Shown here one piece after another: positions 17,231-27,054 of a stretch of 64,000 nt of DNA. Every line of letters begins with the position of its first letter. The stretch's first letter is position 1. The notes below the pieces were generated by a model. It made no database searches and was not told the DNA's origin. It saw nothing but the letters and a program-made list of their open reading frames with translations. The position numbers were made by a program, and so were the translations under genes. The stretch comes from Clostridia bacterium. Its GTDB lineage: Bacteria > Bacillota > Clostridia > UMGS1840. The stretch spans positions 62,001 through 126,000 of the forward strand of contig JAGBEY010000014.1 of assembly GCA_017936745.1 (NCBI GenBank), in the 5' to 3' direction.

Positions 17231-18539
17231 GGTGCTGTTTATCCAGCTTGGATGCTCGAAAAATAAGGTAGACGGCGAAATTATGATTACCAATCTGGTA
17301 AATGCAGGCTACACTATGGTGGACACCGAGGAAAAAAGCGATGTCATCGTGATTAACACCTGCGGTTTTATTCAGGCTGCGAAAGAAGAAGCCATTTCAG
17401 AAATTTTAAATGGCGCAGGCTACGGCAAAAAAATTGTGGTAACAGGTTGTTTATCCCAGCGGTATCAGGAAGAAATTTTAGAAAGCTTTCCCGAGGTGGG
17501 TGCCGTTTTGGGCATTCACGATTTAGATAAAATTGTTCCCGCGGTAGAGAAGGTGCTATCGGGGGATAAATGTGCATATTTTAATAAACGAGACGAAGTA
17601 GAGCCAAACTATAAAGACCGGATTCTCACTACCCCCTTTTACTATGCTTATTTAAAAATTGCAGACGGATGCAGCAACGGCTGCTCCTACTGTGCCATCC
17701 CGAAAATCCGCGGCAAATATGTGAGCCGCCCCATAGAATCGGTGGTGGAGGAAGCCAAAGCACTGGCAAATCAGGGAGTTACCGAGCTGATTGTGATTGC
17801 ACAGGACACCACCCGTTACGGGTTGGATTTGTATGGTGAGAAAAAACTTCCCGCTCTGCTATTGGAATTGGAGAAAATTGAGGGACTCCGCTGGATTCGT
17901 CTCCATTATCTCTACCCCGAAGCAGTCACCGATGAGCTTTTGGATGTGATTGCAAATTCCAAAAAAATTCTTCATTATTTTGACATTCCCATTCAGCACG
18001 CAAACGACAGAATTTTGTCTCTTATGAACCGCCGCACCAATCAGGCAGAAATTGTAACACTGATAGAAAAAATAAAGGAAAAAATGCCGGACGCGGTGCT
18101 TAGAACCTCGTTAATCAGCGGATTTCCCACGGAAACCGAAGAAGAACATCGGGAGCTGGCGGATTTTGTAAAAAGAGGGTATTTTGACCGGTTGGGTGTG
18201 TTTCCCTATTCCTCGGAGGAGGGAACAAAAGCCGCACGGATTTCGCCTAAAGTAAAAAAGACAGTGCGGCAGAAGCGTGCCAACGAAATTATGGCACTCT
18301 CTCAGGACATTTCTCTTGCGAAAAACCGTGAAAAAATCGGAAAGACCTACACCGTTTTGGTAGAGGGCATTGACACCCTCAACAACATTTATTTCGGCAG
18401 AACCTATATGGATTCTCCCGAAATTGACGGCGTTGTTTATTTTGAAGCAGACTTCGATGTGGATATCGGAGACTATATTGCAGTGGAAATTACCGGCTGT
18501 GACCATTACGATTTAACGGGCACAGCGTCAGAACAATAA
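17220..18539 (+). CDS. rimO: Ribosomal protein uS12 methylthiotransferase RimO
   Basis: Radical SAM enzyme that adds a methylthio group to the conserved Asp of ribosomal protein uS12. The 439-aa protein has the N-terminal MTTase domain (FIQLGCSKNKVDGEIM with later Cys at NTCGF and TGCLSQ), the radical SAM motif CSNGCSYCAIPKIRG near residue 150, and a C-terminal TRAM domain. The CSKNKVD and CSYCAIP signatures separate it from MiaB and MtaB. The ATG at 17220 lies within the end of recX and has GGAG 11 bases upstream. Confidence 0.95.
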   Translation: MKAKVLFIQLGCSKNKVDGEIMITNLVNAGYTMVDTEEKSDVIVINTCGFIQAAKEEAISEILNGAGYGKKIVVTGCLSQRYQEEILESFPEVGAVLGIHDLDKIVPAVEKVLSGDKCAYFNKRDEVEPNYKDRILTTPFYYAYLKIADGCSNGCSYCAIPKIRGKYVSRPIESVVEEAKALANQGVTELIVIAQDTTRYGLDLYGEKKLPALLLELEKIEGLRWIRLHYLYPEAVTDELLDVIANSKKILHYFDIPIQHANDRILSLMNRRTNQAEIVTLIEKIKEKMPDAVLRTSLISGFPTETEEEHRELADFVKRGYFDRLGVFPYSSEEGTKAARISPKVKKTVRQKRANEIMALSQDISLAKNREKIGKTYTVLVEGIDTLNNIYFGRTYMDSPEIDGVVYFEADFDVDIGDYIAVEITGCDHYDLTGTASEQ

Positions 18540-18556
18540 AAAGGAGGAAAGGAACG

Positions 18557-19279
18557 ATGTATCAGATTCAGGTAGAAACCCACAGCCATACCATTGTGAG
18601 CAAGCACGCCTATTCCACCCTCCAGGAAAACATCAAAGCAACACTGGATGCAGGGATGAAAGGTCTTTGTATGACCAATCATGCACCTGCCATTCCCGAT
18701 GCACCCTCGGAGGTGCATTTTACCTGCTTAAAATATCTGCCCGGCGAAATTGACGGCATCCGTTTTTTCAAAGGGGCAGAAGCAAATATTATTGATTATC
18801 AGGGCGGATTAGACCTGAGCAATTCCATTCTTGCTATGCTGGACTGGGTGATTGCCAGCATTCACACCCCCTGTCTCAAGCCGGCAAGTATGGAGGAAAT
18901 CACCAACACCTATCTTCGTGTGCTGGAAAACCCTTATGTGCACTGTCTGGGGCATATCGGTCAGCAAAGCTATCTGTGCGACTGGGAGGCTGTGGTAAAG
19001 CACGCCAAGGAAATGGGAAAAATTATTGAACTCAATAACCATTCCTTAGAGGGCATCCGCCCCGGTGCGAAAGAGCTTTGCACCAAGGTTGCTGCGCTTT
19101 GTAAAAAACACGGCTGCCGTGTGGCAGTTTCCTCCGATGCTCATTATTCCGGCTGCATCGGAAACTATAAACTGGTGAAAGAAATGCTCACCGAAGTGGA
19201 TTTTCCCAAGGAACTGATTGTAAACACCTCGCTGGACACCTTTGAAGCATATCTGAAAGAGGCGAAACAGCAATTTTAA
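18557..19279 (+). CDS. PHP-domain phosphoesterase (YcdX-like)
   Basis: A 240-aa stand-alone PHP hydrolase with the metal ligands laid out as in YcdX: ETHSHTIVSKHAYST at the start, MTNHAPAIPD, GAEANIIDYQG, ASIHTPC, LGHIG, IELNNHS and VSSDAHYSG. Members are trinuclear-metal phosphatases with poorly defined substrates. It lies between rimO and the ROK kinase with short gaps of 17 and 21 bases, each with a GGAGG site, so it is probably part of one operon. Confidence 0.88.
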   Translation: MYQIQVETHSHTIVSKHAYSTLQENIKATLDAGMKGLCMTNHAPAIPDAPSEVHFTCLKYLPGEIDGIRFFKGAEANIIDYQGGLDLSNSILAMLDWVIASIHTPCLKPASMEEITNTYLRVLENPYVHCLGHIGQQSYLCDWEAVVKHAKEMGKIIELNNHSLEGIRPGAKELCTKVAALCKKHGCRVAVSSDAHYSGCIGNYKLVKEMLTEVDFPKELIVNTSLDTFEAYLKEAKQQF

Positions 19280-19300
19280 CCACCCAAGGAGGAACTGACG

Positions 19301-20251
19301 ATGAAATACTATCTGGGCGTGGATGTAGGCGGCACCAATATCAAAGCAGGTGTCACCGATGAATCTGGAAAAATCATTTTGAAACACTCGGTAAAAACCA
19401 ATGCAGGTGGAACGGCGCAAGCCCTGGCAGATCAAATCACCCTTTTATGCCGTGAAATCTCCAAAAAAGCAAATATCCCGATGAAAGACATTTGTTCTGT
19501 GGGAGTGGGCATTCCCGGAACGGTGGATTCGGAAAAAGGCATCGTGATTTATGCCAATAACCTCTGCATTGACGGAGAACCCATTGGAAAAATGCTTGAG
19601 GCAGGCTTACAAAAGCCCGTCTCTCTCGCCAACGATGCTTCCTGTGCCGCTTTGGGCGAATTTGTGGGCGGCAGCGGAAAAGAATTTCGCAGTGTTGTGA
19701 TGGTAACCTTGGGAACGGGGGTTGGCGGCGGAATTGTGTTAAACGGAAAGCTCTGGGACGGATTTCAGTGTGCAGGGGTCGAAATCGGCCATATGGTAAT
19801 CCAGAACGGCGGAGAAAAATGCACCTGCGGAAGAAACGGGTGCTGGGAAGCATATTCCTCTGCAACTGCACTGCTTCGTGATACCCGCCGTGCCATGGAG
19901 CAGCATCCCGAAAGTCTCTTGCATAAGGTTGCAGGCCCATCGGGGAAAATTTCTGCAAAAACCGCTTTTACCGCCATGTATCAGGGAGACCAGGTGGCAA
20001 AAAGCGTGGTCGAAAATTATCTTTGGTACTTATCGGAGGGCATTGCCAATATCATTAACATATTTGCCCCCGAAGCCGTAATTTTAGGCGGCGGTGTATG
20101 CAACGAGGGTGATGCTCTGCTGAATCCCTTAAAAAAATTAGTTTATGAAAAATGTTACGGCGGTGACAGAATCCGTCATGCCGATTTAAGAATTGCAAGG
20201 TTAGGAAATGATGCAGGCATTGTAGGTGCTGCCATGCTGCATCAGGCTTAA
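19301..20251 (+). CDS. glcK: ROK family sugar kinase, probable glucokinase
   Basis: Phosphorylates a hexose, most likely glucose, with ATP. The 316-aa protein begins YYLGVDVGGTNIKAGVTDESG (phosphate-1 motif). It has VSLANDASCAALGE and GTGVGGGIVLNGKLWDG, and the ROK zinc motif CTCGRNGCWEAYSS with HMV upstream supplying the His ligand. The sequence is complete. Substrate specificity is inferred from similarity to Clostridial and Bacillus GlcK. It lies between the PHP gene and murB. Confidence 0.88.
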   Translation: MKYYLGVDVGGTNIKAGVTDESGKIILKHSVKTNAGGTAQALADQITLLCREISKKANIPMKDICSVGVGIPGTVDSEKGIVIYANNLCIDGEPIGKMLEAGLQKPVSLANDASCAALGEFVGGSGKEFRSVVMVTLGTGVGGGIVLNGKLWDGFQCAGVEIGHMVIQNGGEKCTCGRNGCWEAYSSATALLRDTRRAMEQHPESLLHKVAGPSGKISAKTAFTAMYQGDQVAKSVVENYLWYLSEGIANIINIFAPEAVILGGGVCNEGDALLNPLKKLVYEKCYGGDRIRHADLRIARLGNDAGIVGAAMLHQA

Positions 20252-20265
20252 AAAGGAGAGGTTTT

Positions 20266-21177
20266 ATGCGTAACCGTCTTTTGGCTCTTACACCCAATGT
20301 GCTGGAGCAGGAGAATTTATCCAATCATACCACTTTAAAAATCGGTGGTCCTTGTGACTATCTCATTATTCCCGATACAGTGGAAGAGCTTATCAACGTG
20401 GTTTCCTTTGCCAAAGAACAGGGCATTCGTCTGACTGTCTTAGGCAACGGCTCCAATGTGCTTGTGGATGACTCCGGCATTGACGGCATTGTGTTAAAAA
20501 CCACCAATTTAAAAACCATTACTGTGGAGGGAAACACCATAACTGCAGGCACAGGGGTGCGGCTTTCCACCCTTTGTGAAACAGCACTGCAAAACGGATT
20601 GAACGGGTTATGTGAACTGTCGGGCGTGCCGGGCACGGTGGGCGGCGGTGTGTATATGAATGCTGGTGCTTACGGAGGCGAAATCAAGGATACGCTTACC
20701 ACAACCCGTTATCTCTCTGAAACCTTTGAAGTAAAAACCTTAACCAACGAAGAACACGAGTTTTCTTATCGGAAAAGTGTGTTCCAAAAGCATCCGGAAT
20801 GGATTATTTTAGAAAGCACCTTTACCCTTACCCCCGGCAACCGGGAGGAAATGAAGAAAAAAACGGTGGAGCTTTTAAAAAAAAGAAACGATGCACAGCC
20901 CTTGGAATATCCCAACGCGGGCAGCACCTTTAAACGTCCCGAGGGCTACTTTGCCGGAAAGCTCATTGACGACTGCAAGCTCCGCGGCTGCCAAATCGGC
21001 GGTGCTCAGGTTTCCGAAAAGCATTGCGGTTTTTTGGTAAATAAGGGGGGTGCAGCCTCAAAAGATGTGGTAAAGCTGATTCAGCACATCAGAAACACAG
21101 TGGAGGATGCCTTTGGTGTTACCTTGGAGGCGGAAATCCGCTATTACAAACGGGGAGAAGATTCCGTTCGCTTATAA
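20266..21177 (+). CDS. murB: UDP-N-acetylenolpyruvoylglucosamine reductase MurB
   Basis: FAD/NADPH enzyme that makes UDP-MurNAc from the enolpyruvyl intermediate. The 303-aa protein has HTTLKIGGPCDYLI, the FAD-binding GNGSNVLVDDSGIDGIVLKT, and SGVPGTVGGGVYMNAGAYGGEI. It also has YRKSVFQ and the type II-style PNAGSTFKRPEGYFAGKLID ending in CGFLVNKGGA. AAGGAGAGG lies just before the ATG. It is followed after 23 bases by whiA, a gene order often seen in Firmicutes. Confidence 0.96.
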   Translation: MRNRLLALTPNVLEQENLSNHTTLKIGGPCDYLIIPDTVEELINVVSFAKEQGIRLTVLGNGSNVLVDDSGIDGIVLKTTNLKTITVEGNTITAGTGVRLSTLCETALQNGLNGLCELSGVPGTVGGGVYMNAGAYGGEIKDTLTTTRYLSETFEVKTLTNEEHEFSYRKSVFQKHPEWIILESTFTLTPGNREEMKKKTVELLKKRNDAQPLEYPNAGSTFKRPEGYFAGKLIDDCKLRGCQIGGAQVSEKHCGFLVNKGGAASKDVVKLIQHIRNTVEDAFGVTLEAEIRYYKRGEDSVRL

Positions 21178-21200
21178 TCCCCGAGCAAGGAGGGAAAACG

Positions 21201-22115
21201 ATGTCCTTTACGGGAGAAATCAAGCGGGAGCTGGGTGCGATTGCACCCCATAAGGCTTGCTGCGAGCGAGCTGTGCTGGCAACTCTTTATGCCCTGTTGT
21301 CGGAAGAAAGACGAAACGAATTATCCTTAAAAACGGAAAATATCACCGTTGCGAGACGGATTATCATTCTCTCCAGACGGCTGTTAGGACTGGAGCTGGA
21401 TGCAGACATCCGCTCCAACCGCTCCAAAACCAGAAAACAGATTTTGGTAACCGTGAGCAAAAAGGAAGATATCAAGCTGTTAAAAGAGGGCCTCAGGCTG
21501 GTGTCAGACAAGGCAGATATTTTTCATTCCCGCATTGACCCTGCCTTTTCGGTGAACACCTGCTGTAAATATGCGATTTTACAGGCGGCATTTTTAGCCG
21601 GCGGATTTATTAACAATCCGAAAAAAGCCTATCACCTGGAAATTTCCACCCACAAAAAGCAGGTTTTTTCTGATTTGCTTCTCATCACCGAGGAGCTTGG
21701 GTTGGAGATGAAAACTATCACACGGCAGAATAAATATGTGATGTACTTAAAAAATAACGAGCAGATTTGCGACTTTTTAAATATTTTAGGCATTAAGCGG
21801 GGTTTGTTTTTATACCACGAAATCAAGCTGGAAAAAGAACTGAAAAACGACATCAACCGCCAGATGAACTTTGAAAATGCCAACGAAAATAAACGGATTG
21901 ACGCGGCTCTTTCTCAGATTAAAGCATTGAAAAAACTGGAAAAGAGCAAAAAAAAGGAAACCCTTTCCCCCCAGCTTCTGGAGGCAATGGAGCTACGGCT
22001 TTCCCACCCGACATTATCTCTTTCCGAGCTGGCTGAAGTGTCTCCCGTTCCCATTTCCAAATCGGGGCTGAACCATCGGCTGAAAAAGCTGATGCAGCTT
22101 GCAGAAACCTTATAA
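21201..22115 (+). CDS. whiA: DNA-binding protein WhiA
   Basis: A 304-aa protein with the diagnostic start SFTGEIKRELGAI, a degenerate LAGLIDADG-like homing-endonuclease fold in the middle (AAFLAGGFINNPKKAYHLEI), and a C-terminal helix-turn-helix (LSLSELAEVSPVPISKSGLN). WhiA controls sporulation septation in Actinobacteria and influences division and nucleoid organisation in Bacillus. The usual yvcJ-yvcK neighbours are not present; instead murB precedes and dnaE follows by 14 bases. Confidence 0.95.
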   Translation: MSFTGEIKRELGAIAPHKACCERAVLATLYALLSEERRNELSLKTENITVARRIIILSRRLLGLELDADIRSNRSKTRKQILVTVSKKEDIKLLKEGLRLVSDKADIFHSRIDPAFSVNTCCKYAILQAAFLAGGFINNPKKAYHLEISTHKKQVFSDLLLITEELGLEMKTITRQNKYVMYLKNNEQICDFLNILGIKRGLFLYHEIKLEKELKNDINRQMNFENANENKRIDAALSQIKALKKLEKSKKKETLSPQLLEAMELRLSHPTLSLSELAEVSPVPISKSGLNHRLKKLMQLAETL

Positions 22116-22129
22116 AAACGGAGCAGGCT

Positions 22130-25100
22130 ATGGATTTTTGTCATTTACACACCCATACCGAATACAGCTTATTGGATGGCTTGTGCCGTATCCGTGAGCT
22201 TGTTTCCCGTGCCAAAGCACTGGGGCAGACTGCTCTTGCCATCACCGACCACGGTGCTATGTTTGGTGCGATGGAGTTTTATAAAGAGTGTGTTTCACAA
22301 GGAATCAAGCCCATTATCGGCTGCGAATTTTATGTTGCAAGAGGTGACCGCACCAACCGGGATATCCCCGGCTACTATCATCTGGTGCTTCTTGCCAAAA
22401 ACGAAACAGGGCTTCAGAATCTTTATGCCCTTTGTACCGAAAGCTATCAGTCAGGCTTTTATTACAAGCCCCGGATTGATAAGGAGCTGCTTTCCCGTCA
22501 CACCGACGGGTTGGTTTGCTTGTCGGGATGTCTGCAGGGTGAGCTTTCCCAGCTGTTATTGTCGGGTGACGAAAAAACGGCAGAGCAGGTGGCACAAGCC
22601 TATCAGAATATGTTTTCCCATGACTATTACATCGAGGTGCATAACCATCTTTTGCCCGAAGAACGCACTGTGGTGCCAAAGCTTTTAAAATTGGCAAGCA
22701 AGCATGGAATTAAGGCAGTTTGTGCCAATGATATCCACTATGTAGAAAAGGCAGACCACGACATTCAGGATATTCTCATGTGTGTGCAGATGCAGCGTCA
22801 GGTGTCGGAAACTGACCGAATCCGCCTGGAAACCAAAGAATTTTACCTAAAATCCTATGAGGAAATGGCAGAGCTGTTTCCCGAAGAATTATTGAAAAAC
22901 ACCCTGGAGGTTGCCAATAAATGTAATTTGCAAATAGAATTTGGCAAATTCCGGTTCCCCAAATATCCCGTGGAGGTGCATACCACACCGGAAAAATATC
23001 TTCGTGAGCTTTGCGAATACGGACTTAAGGCAAAATATGAAACCGTAACCGAGGAGCTGAAGGCACGGCTGAAATACGAGCTGGACACCATTATTTCCAT
23101 GGGATTTTGCGACTACTTTCTCATTGTGTGGGATTTTGTCCGCTATGCCAAGGAAAAAGGCATTCCCGTTGGTCCGGGCAGAGGCTCTGCAGCAGGAAGC
23201 TTAGTTGCTTATTGCTTAAACATCACCACCGTTGACCCCATCCGTTACGGGCTGGTGTTTGAACGGTTTTTAAACAAAGAACGAATCAGCATGCCCGATA
23301 TTGATATTGATTTCTGCAAGGAACGCCGCGGAGAGGTCATTCAGTATGTGATTTCCAAATACGGTGCTGACCGTGTGGCACAGATTGTTGCCTTTGGTAC
23401 ACTGAAAGCCAAAGCCGCCATAAAAGACACAGCAAGAGCCATGGGCATTCCCTATCAGGTGGCAGACGAAATTACCAAGGAGTTAACCAAATGCCGTGTG
23501 CCGGATATCACCTTAGAGGAAGCAATGAACCGCACAGATAACGAGCTTCCCAGGCTGTATCGCACCAATGATACCATCCGCCGTCTGGTGGACACTGCAA
23601 AAAAATTAGAGGGGCATATCCGCCACTGCACGGTGCACGCCGCCGGCGTTTTAATCTGCGGAGAGCCTGCAGCGAATCTGGTACCGCTGTGCACTGTCAC
23701 CGATGTTCTGACCACCCAGTACGAAATGGCTCATCTGGAGTCGTTAGGGCTTCTAAAAATGGACTTTTTAGGGCTTCGGAACTTAACTGTGATTGAAAAT
23801 ACCCTGACGGAAATATACCGCCGTACAGGAAACAGAATATACTTTCACCAAATGGAATACGATGACCCCAAGGTGTATCAGCTCATTGCAAGAGGCGATA
23901 CTGACGGGGTATTCCAGATGGAATCCTCAGGGATGAAAAACTTTTTGCGGGAGTTTCGCCCCCGCTGTTTTGAGGACCTGATTGCCGCCATTTCTCTGTA
24001 TCGGCCGGGCCCGGCAAAGAAAATCCCCGAATTTATCAAAAATAAAGACAATCCTACGGGTATTCGATACAAATGCAAGGAATTAGAGCCGATTTTATCG
24101 GTAACCTACGGCTGTGTGGTATATCAGGAGCAGGTAATGGAAATTTTCCGCCGTCTGGCAGGCTACTCTTTGGGGCAGGCAGATTTAATCCGCCGTGCCA
24201 TTTCCAAAAAGAAAGCCGATGTGTTGCTTCGGGAAAAGGAAAAATTTGTGGAGGGCTGCTTAAAAAACGGCATTCCCCCCGAAATTTCCAACGAAATTTT
24301 TCAGGAAATTGAAGATTTTGCATCTTATGCCTTCAATAAATCCCACGCTGCCTGCTACTCAGTGCTGGCGTATCAGACCGCATTCTTAAAATGTTACTAT
24401 CCTGCTGAATTTTATGCGGCACTGATTACCTCATATCTCGGTGATACCGATAAGGTTGCCTACTATATCCAGTCTGCAGCAGATTTAGGCATTGGCGTGA
24501 GTGCACCCAACATCAATTCCGGCAGTGCCACCTTTACAGTCAGCAAAAACCAGATTATTTTCTCCCTCTCTGCCATTAAGGGCGTGGGAATCCAGCTGAC
24601 ACAAGCCATTGTAGACCAACGTCAGAATGGCAAATTTACCTCCCTGGTGGACTTTATCAAGCGAGTGCCGCGAAAGCACTTGAACAAATGGGCGATGGAA
24701 GCCTTAATCAAAGCAGGCTGCTTTGACGATTTCGGTTCCCGAAAGGAATTTCTGGATTGCTTTGAGCATTTTATGGACCGCCATGCCGAAGAAATGGTAC
24801 ACAATGTCAGCGGTCAGCTGGACTTGTTCGGTGCAGTGCTTCAGGAGCCGGCTCAGCCCGAACCAAAACCGTCTCCGGACAGGGAGGCCTATGAGCCTGA
24901 CGATGAGGACCTGAAAATGGAAAAAGAGGTGCTTGGGCTTTATATTTCCGGTCACCCGTTAAAGCAATTTCAGAAGAAGCTCAAATCCATGGGGTCGGAT
25001 TCTCTTCCCAAAGCCTTAGAGGAATATCGGGAAACCGGTTTAGAAAAGGAATACACCTTTATCGGGGTGATTTCCGGGCTGCAGGTTCGCACCACAAAGA

Positions 25101-25531
25101 AAGGAAACCGTATGGCATTCTTCACCCTGGAGGCACTTTCCGGGAATGTAAAATGTATTGCCTTTTCCGACTTCTTTGTGCATCACACCGATGCCATTGT
25201 GGAAGAAAATATTGTGGTAGCAACGGGAAAATTCAGCCGGGATCATGACGATTCCATCCGCTTTATTCTCACACGGCTGGATCGGTTTGACACCAAAATC
25301 AACTATTTGAAGCTGTATCTCAGGCTACCGGGCAGAACCCATCCTCTGATGAATGAGCTGAAAAAGCTGCTCACCTTTTTCTCGGGAGAAACTCCCGTAT
25401 TTGTCTATTTTGAGGACGAAAAGCAGCTGACCAAAGCACCCAAATCCCTCTTTGTAAGCGAAAATAAAATTCTGATGGAAAAGCTTACCAACCTTTTAGG
25501 CGAAGAAAACGTAAAGCTGGTAAAGGACTAA
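22130..25531 (+). CDS. dnaE: DNA polymerase III alpha subunit DnaE
   Basis: A 1133-aa C-family DNA polymerase. It opens with a PHP domain that keeps the metal-binding motif (CHLHTHTEYSLLDGL, ITDHGAMFG). The polymerase palm carries GPGRGSAAGSLVAYCL and the acidic pair in MPDIDIDFCKERR. Fingers, beta-binding and HhH regions follow (AISKKKADVL, FNKSHAACYSVLAYQTA), with an OB fold near residue 970 (TFIGVISGLQVRTTKKGNRMAFFTLE). It has no DEDD exonuclease, so it is DnaE rather than PolC. It is the last gene of the run that includes murB and whiA. Confidence 0.97.
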   Translation: MDFCHLHTHTEYSLLDGLCRIRELVSRAKALGQTALAITDHGAMFGAMEFYKECVSQGIKPIIGCEFYVARGDRTNRDIPGYYHLVLLAKNETGLQNLYALCTESYQSGFYYKPRIDKELLSRHTDGLVCLSGCLQGELSQLLLSGDEKTAEQVAQAYQNMFSHDYYIEVHNHLLPEERTVVPKLLKLASKHGIKAVCANDIHYVEKADHDIQDILMCVQMQRQVSETDRIRLETKEFYLKSYEEMAELFPEELLKNTLEVANKCNLQIEFGKFRFPKYPVEVHTTPEKYLRELCEYGLKAKYETVTEELKARLKYELDTIISMGFCDYFLIVWDFVRYAKEKGIPVGPGRGSAAGSLVAYCLNITTVDPIRYGLVFERFLNKERISMPDIDIDFCKERRGEVIQYVISKYGADRVAQIVAFGTLKAKAAIKDTARAMGIPYQVADEITKELTKCRVPDITLEEAMNRTDNELPRLYRTNDTIRRLVDTAKKLEGHIRHCTVHAAGVLICGEPAANLVPLCTVTDVLTTQYEMAHLESLGLLKMDFLGLRNLTVIENTLTEIYRRTGNRIYFHQMEYDDPKVYQLIARGDTDGVFQMESSGMKNFLREFRPRCFEDLIAAISLYRPGPAKKIPEFIKNKDNPTGIRYKCKELEPILSVTYGCVVYQEQVMEIFRRLAGYSLGQADLIRRAISKKKADVLLREKEKFVEGCLKNGIPPEISNEIFQEIEDFASYAFNKSHAACYSVLAYQTAFLKCYYPAEFYAALITSYLGDTDKVAYYIQSAADLGIGVSAPNINSGSATFTVSKNQIIFSLSAIKGVGIQLTQAIVDQRQNGKFTSLVDFIKRVPRKHLNKWAMEALIKAGCFDDFGSRKEFLDCFEHFMDRHAEEMVHNVSGQLDLFGAVLQEPAQPEPKPSPDREAYEPDDEDLKMEKEVLGLYISGHPLKQFQKKLKSMGSDSLPKALEEYRETGLEKEYTFIGVISGLQVRTTKKGNRMAFFTLEALSGNVKCIAFSDFFVHHTDAIVEENIVVATGKFSRDHDDSIRFILTRLDRFDTKINYLKLYLRLPGRTHPLMNELKKLLTFFSGETPVFVYFEDEKQLTKAPKSLFVSENKILMEKLTNLLGEENVKLVKD

Positions 25532-25583
25532 CCAAACAAATAATCAGTATCAATACAAATCAAAAAAAGAAAGGACGTTCATT

Positions 25584-25994
25584 ATGAAACTGTTCAAATT
25601 CATCACATTACTTCTGGTGGCAATGCTGTGCCTCACCGCTTGTCAGACCACCAAAACCCCATCCACTACCCCCGAACCGCCTGTGGTTGAACCCAACCCC
25701 AATGTCACTCCCGACCCGGCATCCAACATTCCGCCGGCAACCACAGACAAAGAACCCACCAAAGCAGATGAAACCTACACTGCTGCAGGAATGTACTTAG
25801 GAATGGCAGACAACAATCTTTTGGTTATTATCGAAGCCAACCCCGAGGATGGAAAGCCGGAAAAATCCTATCACATTTCCCCCGATATTGACCTGGATGC
25901 AATGGGTATCACCGAGGGCAGTATGATAGAGCTGGAATACACTGTTGATGAAAACGGCATCAAAAAGGTGAAAACCATCTCAATCCAGCACTAA
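25584..25994 (+). CDS. Small lipoprotein of unknown function
   Basis: A 136-aa protein with a lipoprotein signal peptide (MKLFKFITLLLVAMLCLTAC, lipobox LTAC with Cys20). A Pro/Thr-rich linker runs to about residue 60. A compact C-terminal domain of about 75 residues contains YLGMADNNLLVIIEANPED and ELEYTVDENGIKKVKTI, suggesting a small beta-barrel. I do not recognise a named family. It is probably anchored on the outer face of the membrane. It lies 52 bases after dnaE and four before the PPC-domain gene. Confidence 0.8.
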   Translation: MKLFKFITLLLVAMLCLTACQTTKTPSTTPEPPVVEPNPNVTPDPASNIPPATTDKEPTKADETYTAAGMYLGMADNNLLVIIEANPEDGKPEKSYHISPDIDLDAMGITEGSMIELEYTVDENGIKKVKTISIQH

Positions 25995-25997
25995 GCT

Positions 25998-26438
25998 ATG
26001 GAATATCAAAGAAAAGACAATTTCTTCTTCCTCCGTTTGGAAAGGGGAGAGGAGATTACACAAGCAGTCAAGGCTCTTTGTAAGAGAGAAAATATTATAG
26101 CGGCAACGGTGTCCGGCATTGGCGCAACCGACTGTGTCACCGTTGGCCTTTACGATACCAAAGAGAAGCAATATGTTGCCAACACCTACACGAAAGATAT
26201 GGAAATCACCTCTCTTTCGGGGAATATTTCCCAAAAAGACGGGGAAGAATATCTTCATCTGCACATCACTGTGGCAGACAGCTCCAACAGAGTGCTTGGC
26301 GGGCATCTGACCCATTGTATTGTCAGCGTCACCGCCGAGATTGTCATCACTGCGTTTCCGGTGGAAACCAATCGTGTCCGGGACAAGGATACCGGAATCA
26401 ATCTTTTGCACTTTCCAAAAGGAACTGTTTTGAAATAA
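25998..26438 (+). CDS. PPC/DUF296-domain protein
   Basis: A 146-aa single-domain protein of the PPC (plant and prokaryote conserved, DUF296) family. It shows FFFLRLERGEEITQAVKALCKREN, ATVSGIGATDCVTVGLYD, ITSLSGNISQ, HLHITVADSSNRVLGGHL and AEIVITAF. The HLH and GGHL residues often bind a metal in the trimeric bacterial members. Some are called DNA-binding proteins by analogy to plant AT-hook proteins, but the bacterial function is unknown. It is three bases after the lipoprotein stop. Confidence 0.88.
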   Translation: MEYQRKDNFFFLRLERGEEITQAVKALCKRENIIAATVSGIGATDCVTVGLYDTKEKQYVANTYTKDMEITSLSGNISQKDGEEYLHLHITVADSSNRVLGGHLTHCIVSVTAEIVITAFPVETNRVRDKDTGINLLHFPKGTVLK

Positions 26439-26451
26439 GGAGGGTTTCACA

Positions 26452-26922
26452 TTGGTTTACAAAACCGTAAAGGATTCCGAAACCGAGCAAATTCAACTGG
26501 TTCTCCCTGAACATCTGAACCCGTCGGGCAGATTGTTCGGAGGACAGCTTCTCTCCTGGATTGACATTGTGGCAGCAGTCACGGCACAGCGTCACTCGGG
26601 AACCTCCGTTACCACCGTTTCTATTGACCGCCTCACCTTTAAAGAGGGAGCATTCCCCGGAGATACTTTGATTCTGCGGGGGCGGATTACCTATGCAGGC
26701 AAAACCTCTATGGAAATCCGTGTGGATACCTTTCGGGAGAATCGGTCGGGCAAACGAAGGCTCATTAACTGTGCCTATCTGGTAATGGTTGCCATTGACC
26801 AGATGCAAAAGCCTGTCAGTGTGCCGAAGCTGAAGCTTTCTACTCTCACCGAAAAAATGGAGTGGGAACGGGCAAAAATCCGTAAGGAGCAACGGAAAGA
26901 AGAACGGTTTGGCTCTCTTTAA
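26452..26922 (+). CDS. Acyl-CoA thioesterase, hotdog fold (YciA/BFIT type)
   Basis: A 156-aa single-hotdog protein with the family start VLPEHLNPSGRLFGGQLLSWIDIVAAVTA, followed by SVTTVSIDRLTFKEGAFPGD and SMEIRVDTFREN. NPSGRLFGG with the downstream Asp matches the catalytic layout of acyl-CoA hydrolases. The start is TTG at 26452 with AAGGAGGG about ten bases upstream; no ATG serves the same frame. Preferred acyl chain unknown. It follows the PPC gene by 13 bases. Confidence 0.88.
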   Translation: MVYKTVKDSETEQIQLVLPEHLNPSGRLFGGQLLSWIDIVAAVTAQRHSGTSVTTVSIDRLTFKEGAFPGDTLILRGRITYAGKTSMEIRVDTFRENRSGKRRLINCAYLVMVAIDQMQKPVSVPKLKLSTLTEKMEWERAKIRKEQRKEERFGSL

Positions 26923-26964
26923 ATAAGAAATTTCACCAAAATTCAGAAAAAATTGAAAAACTAC

Positions 26965-26993
26965 TTGCAATTTATACCAATCTTTGCTATAAT
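26965..26993 (+). promoter_or_regulatory. Promoter of efp
   Basis: TTGCAA (26965-26970) and TATAAT (26988-26993) with a 17-base spacer, giving a start near 27000 and a leader of about 55 bases to the efp ATG. This is one of the best promoter matches in the window, fitting a highly expressed translation factor. Confidence 0.8.
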
Positions 26994-27054
26994 GGATTCG
27001 GTATAAAATAGTTTAAATAACGGAAAATCATTCCGATTGAGAGGAGAATTCACT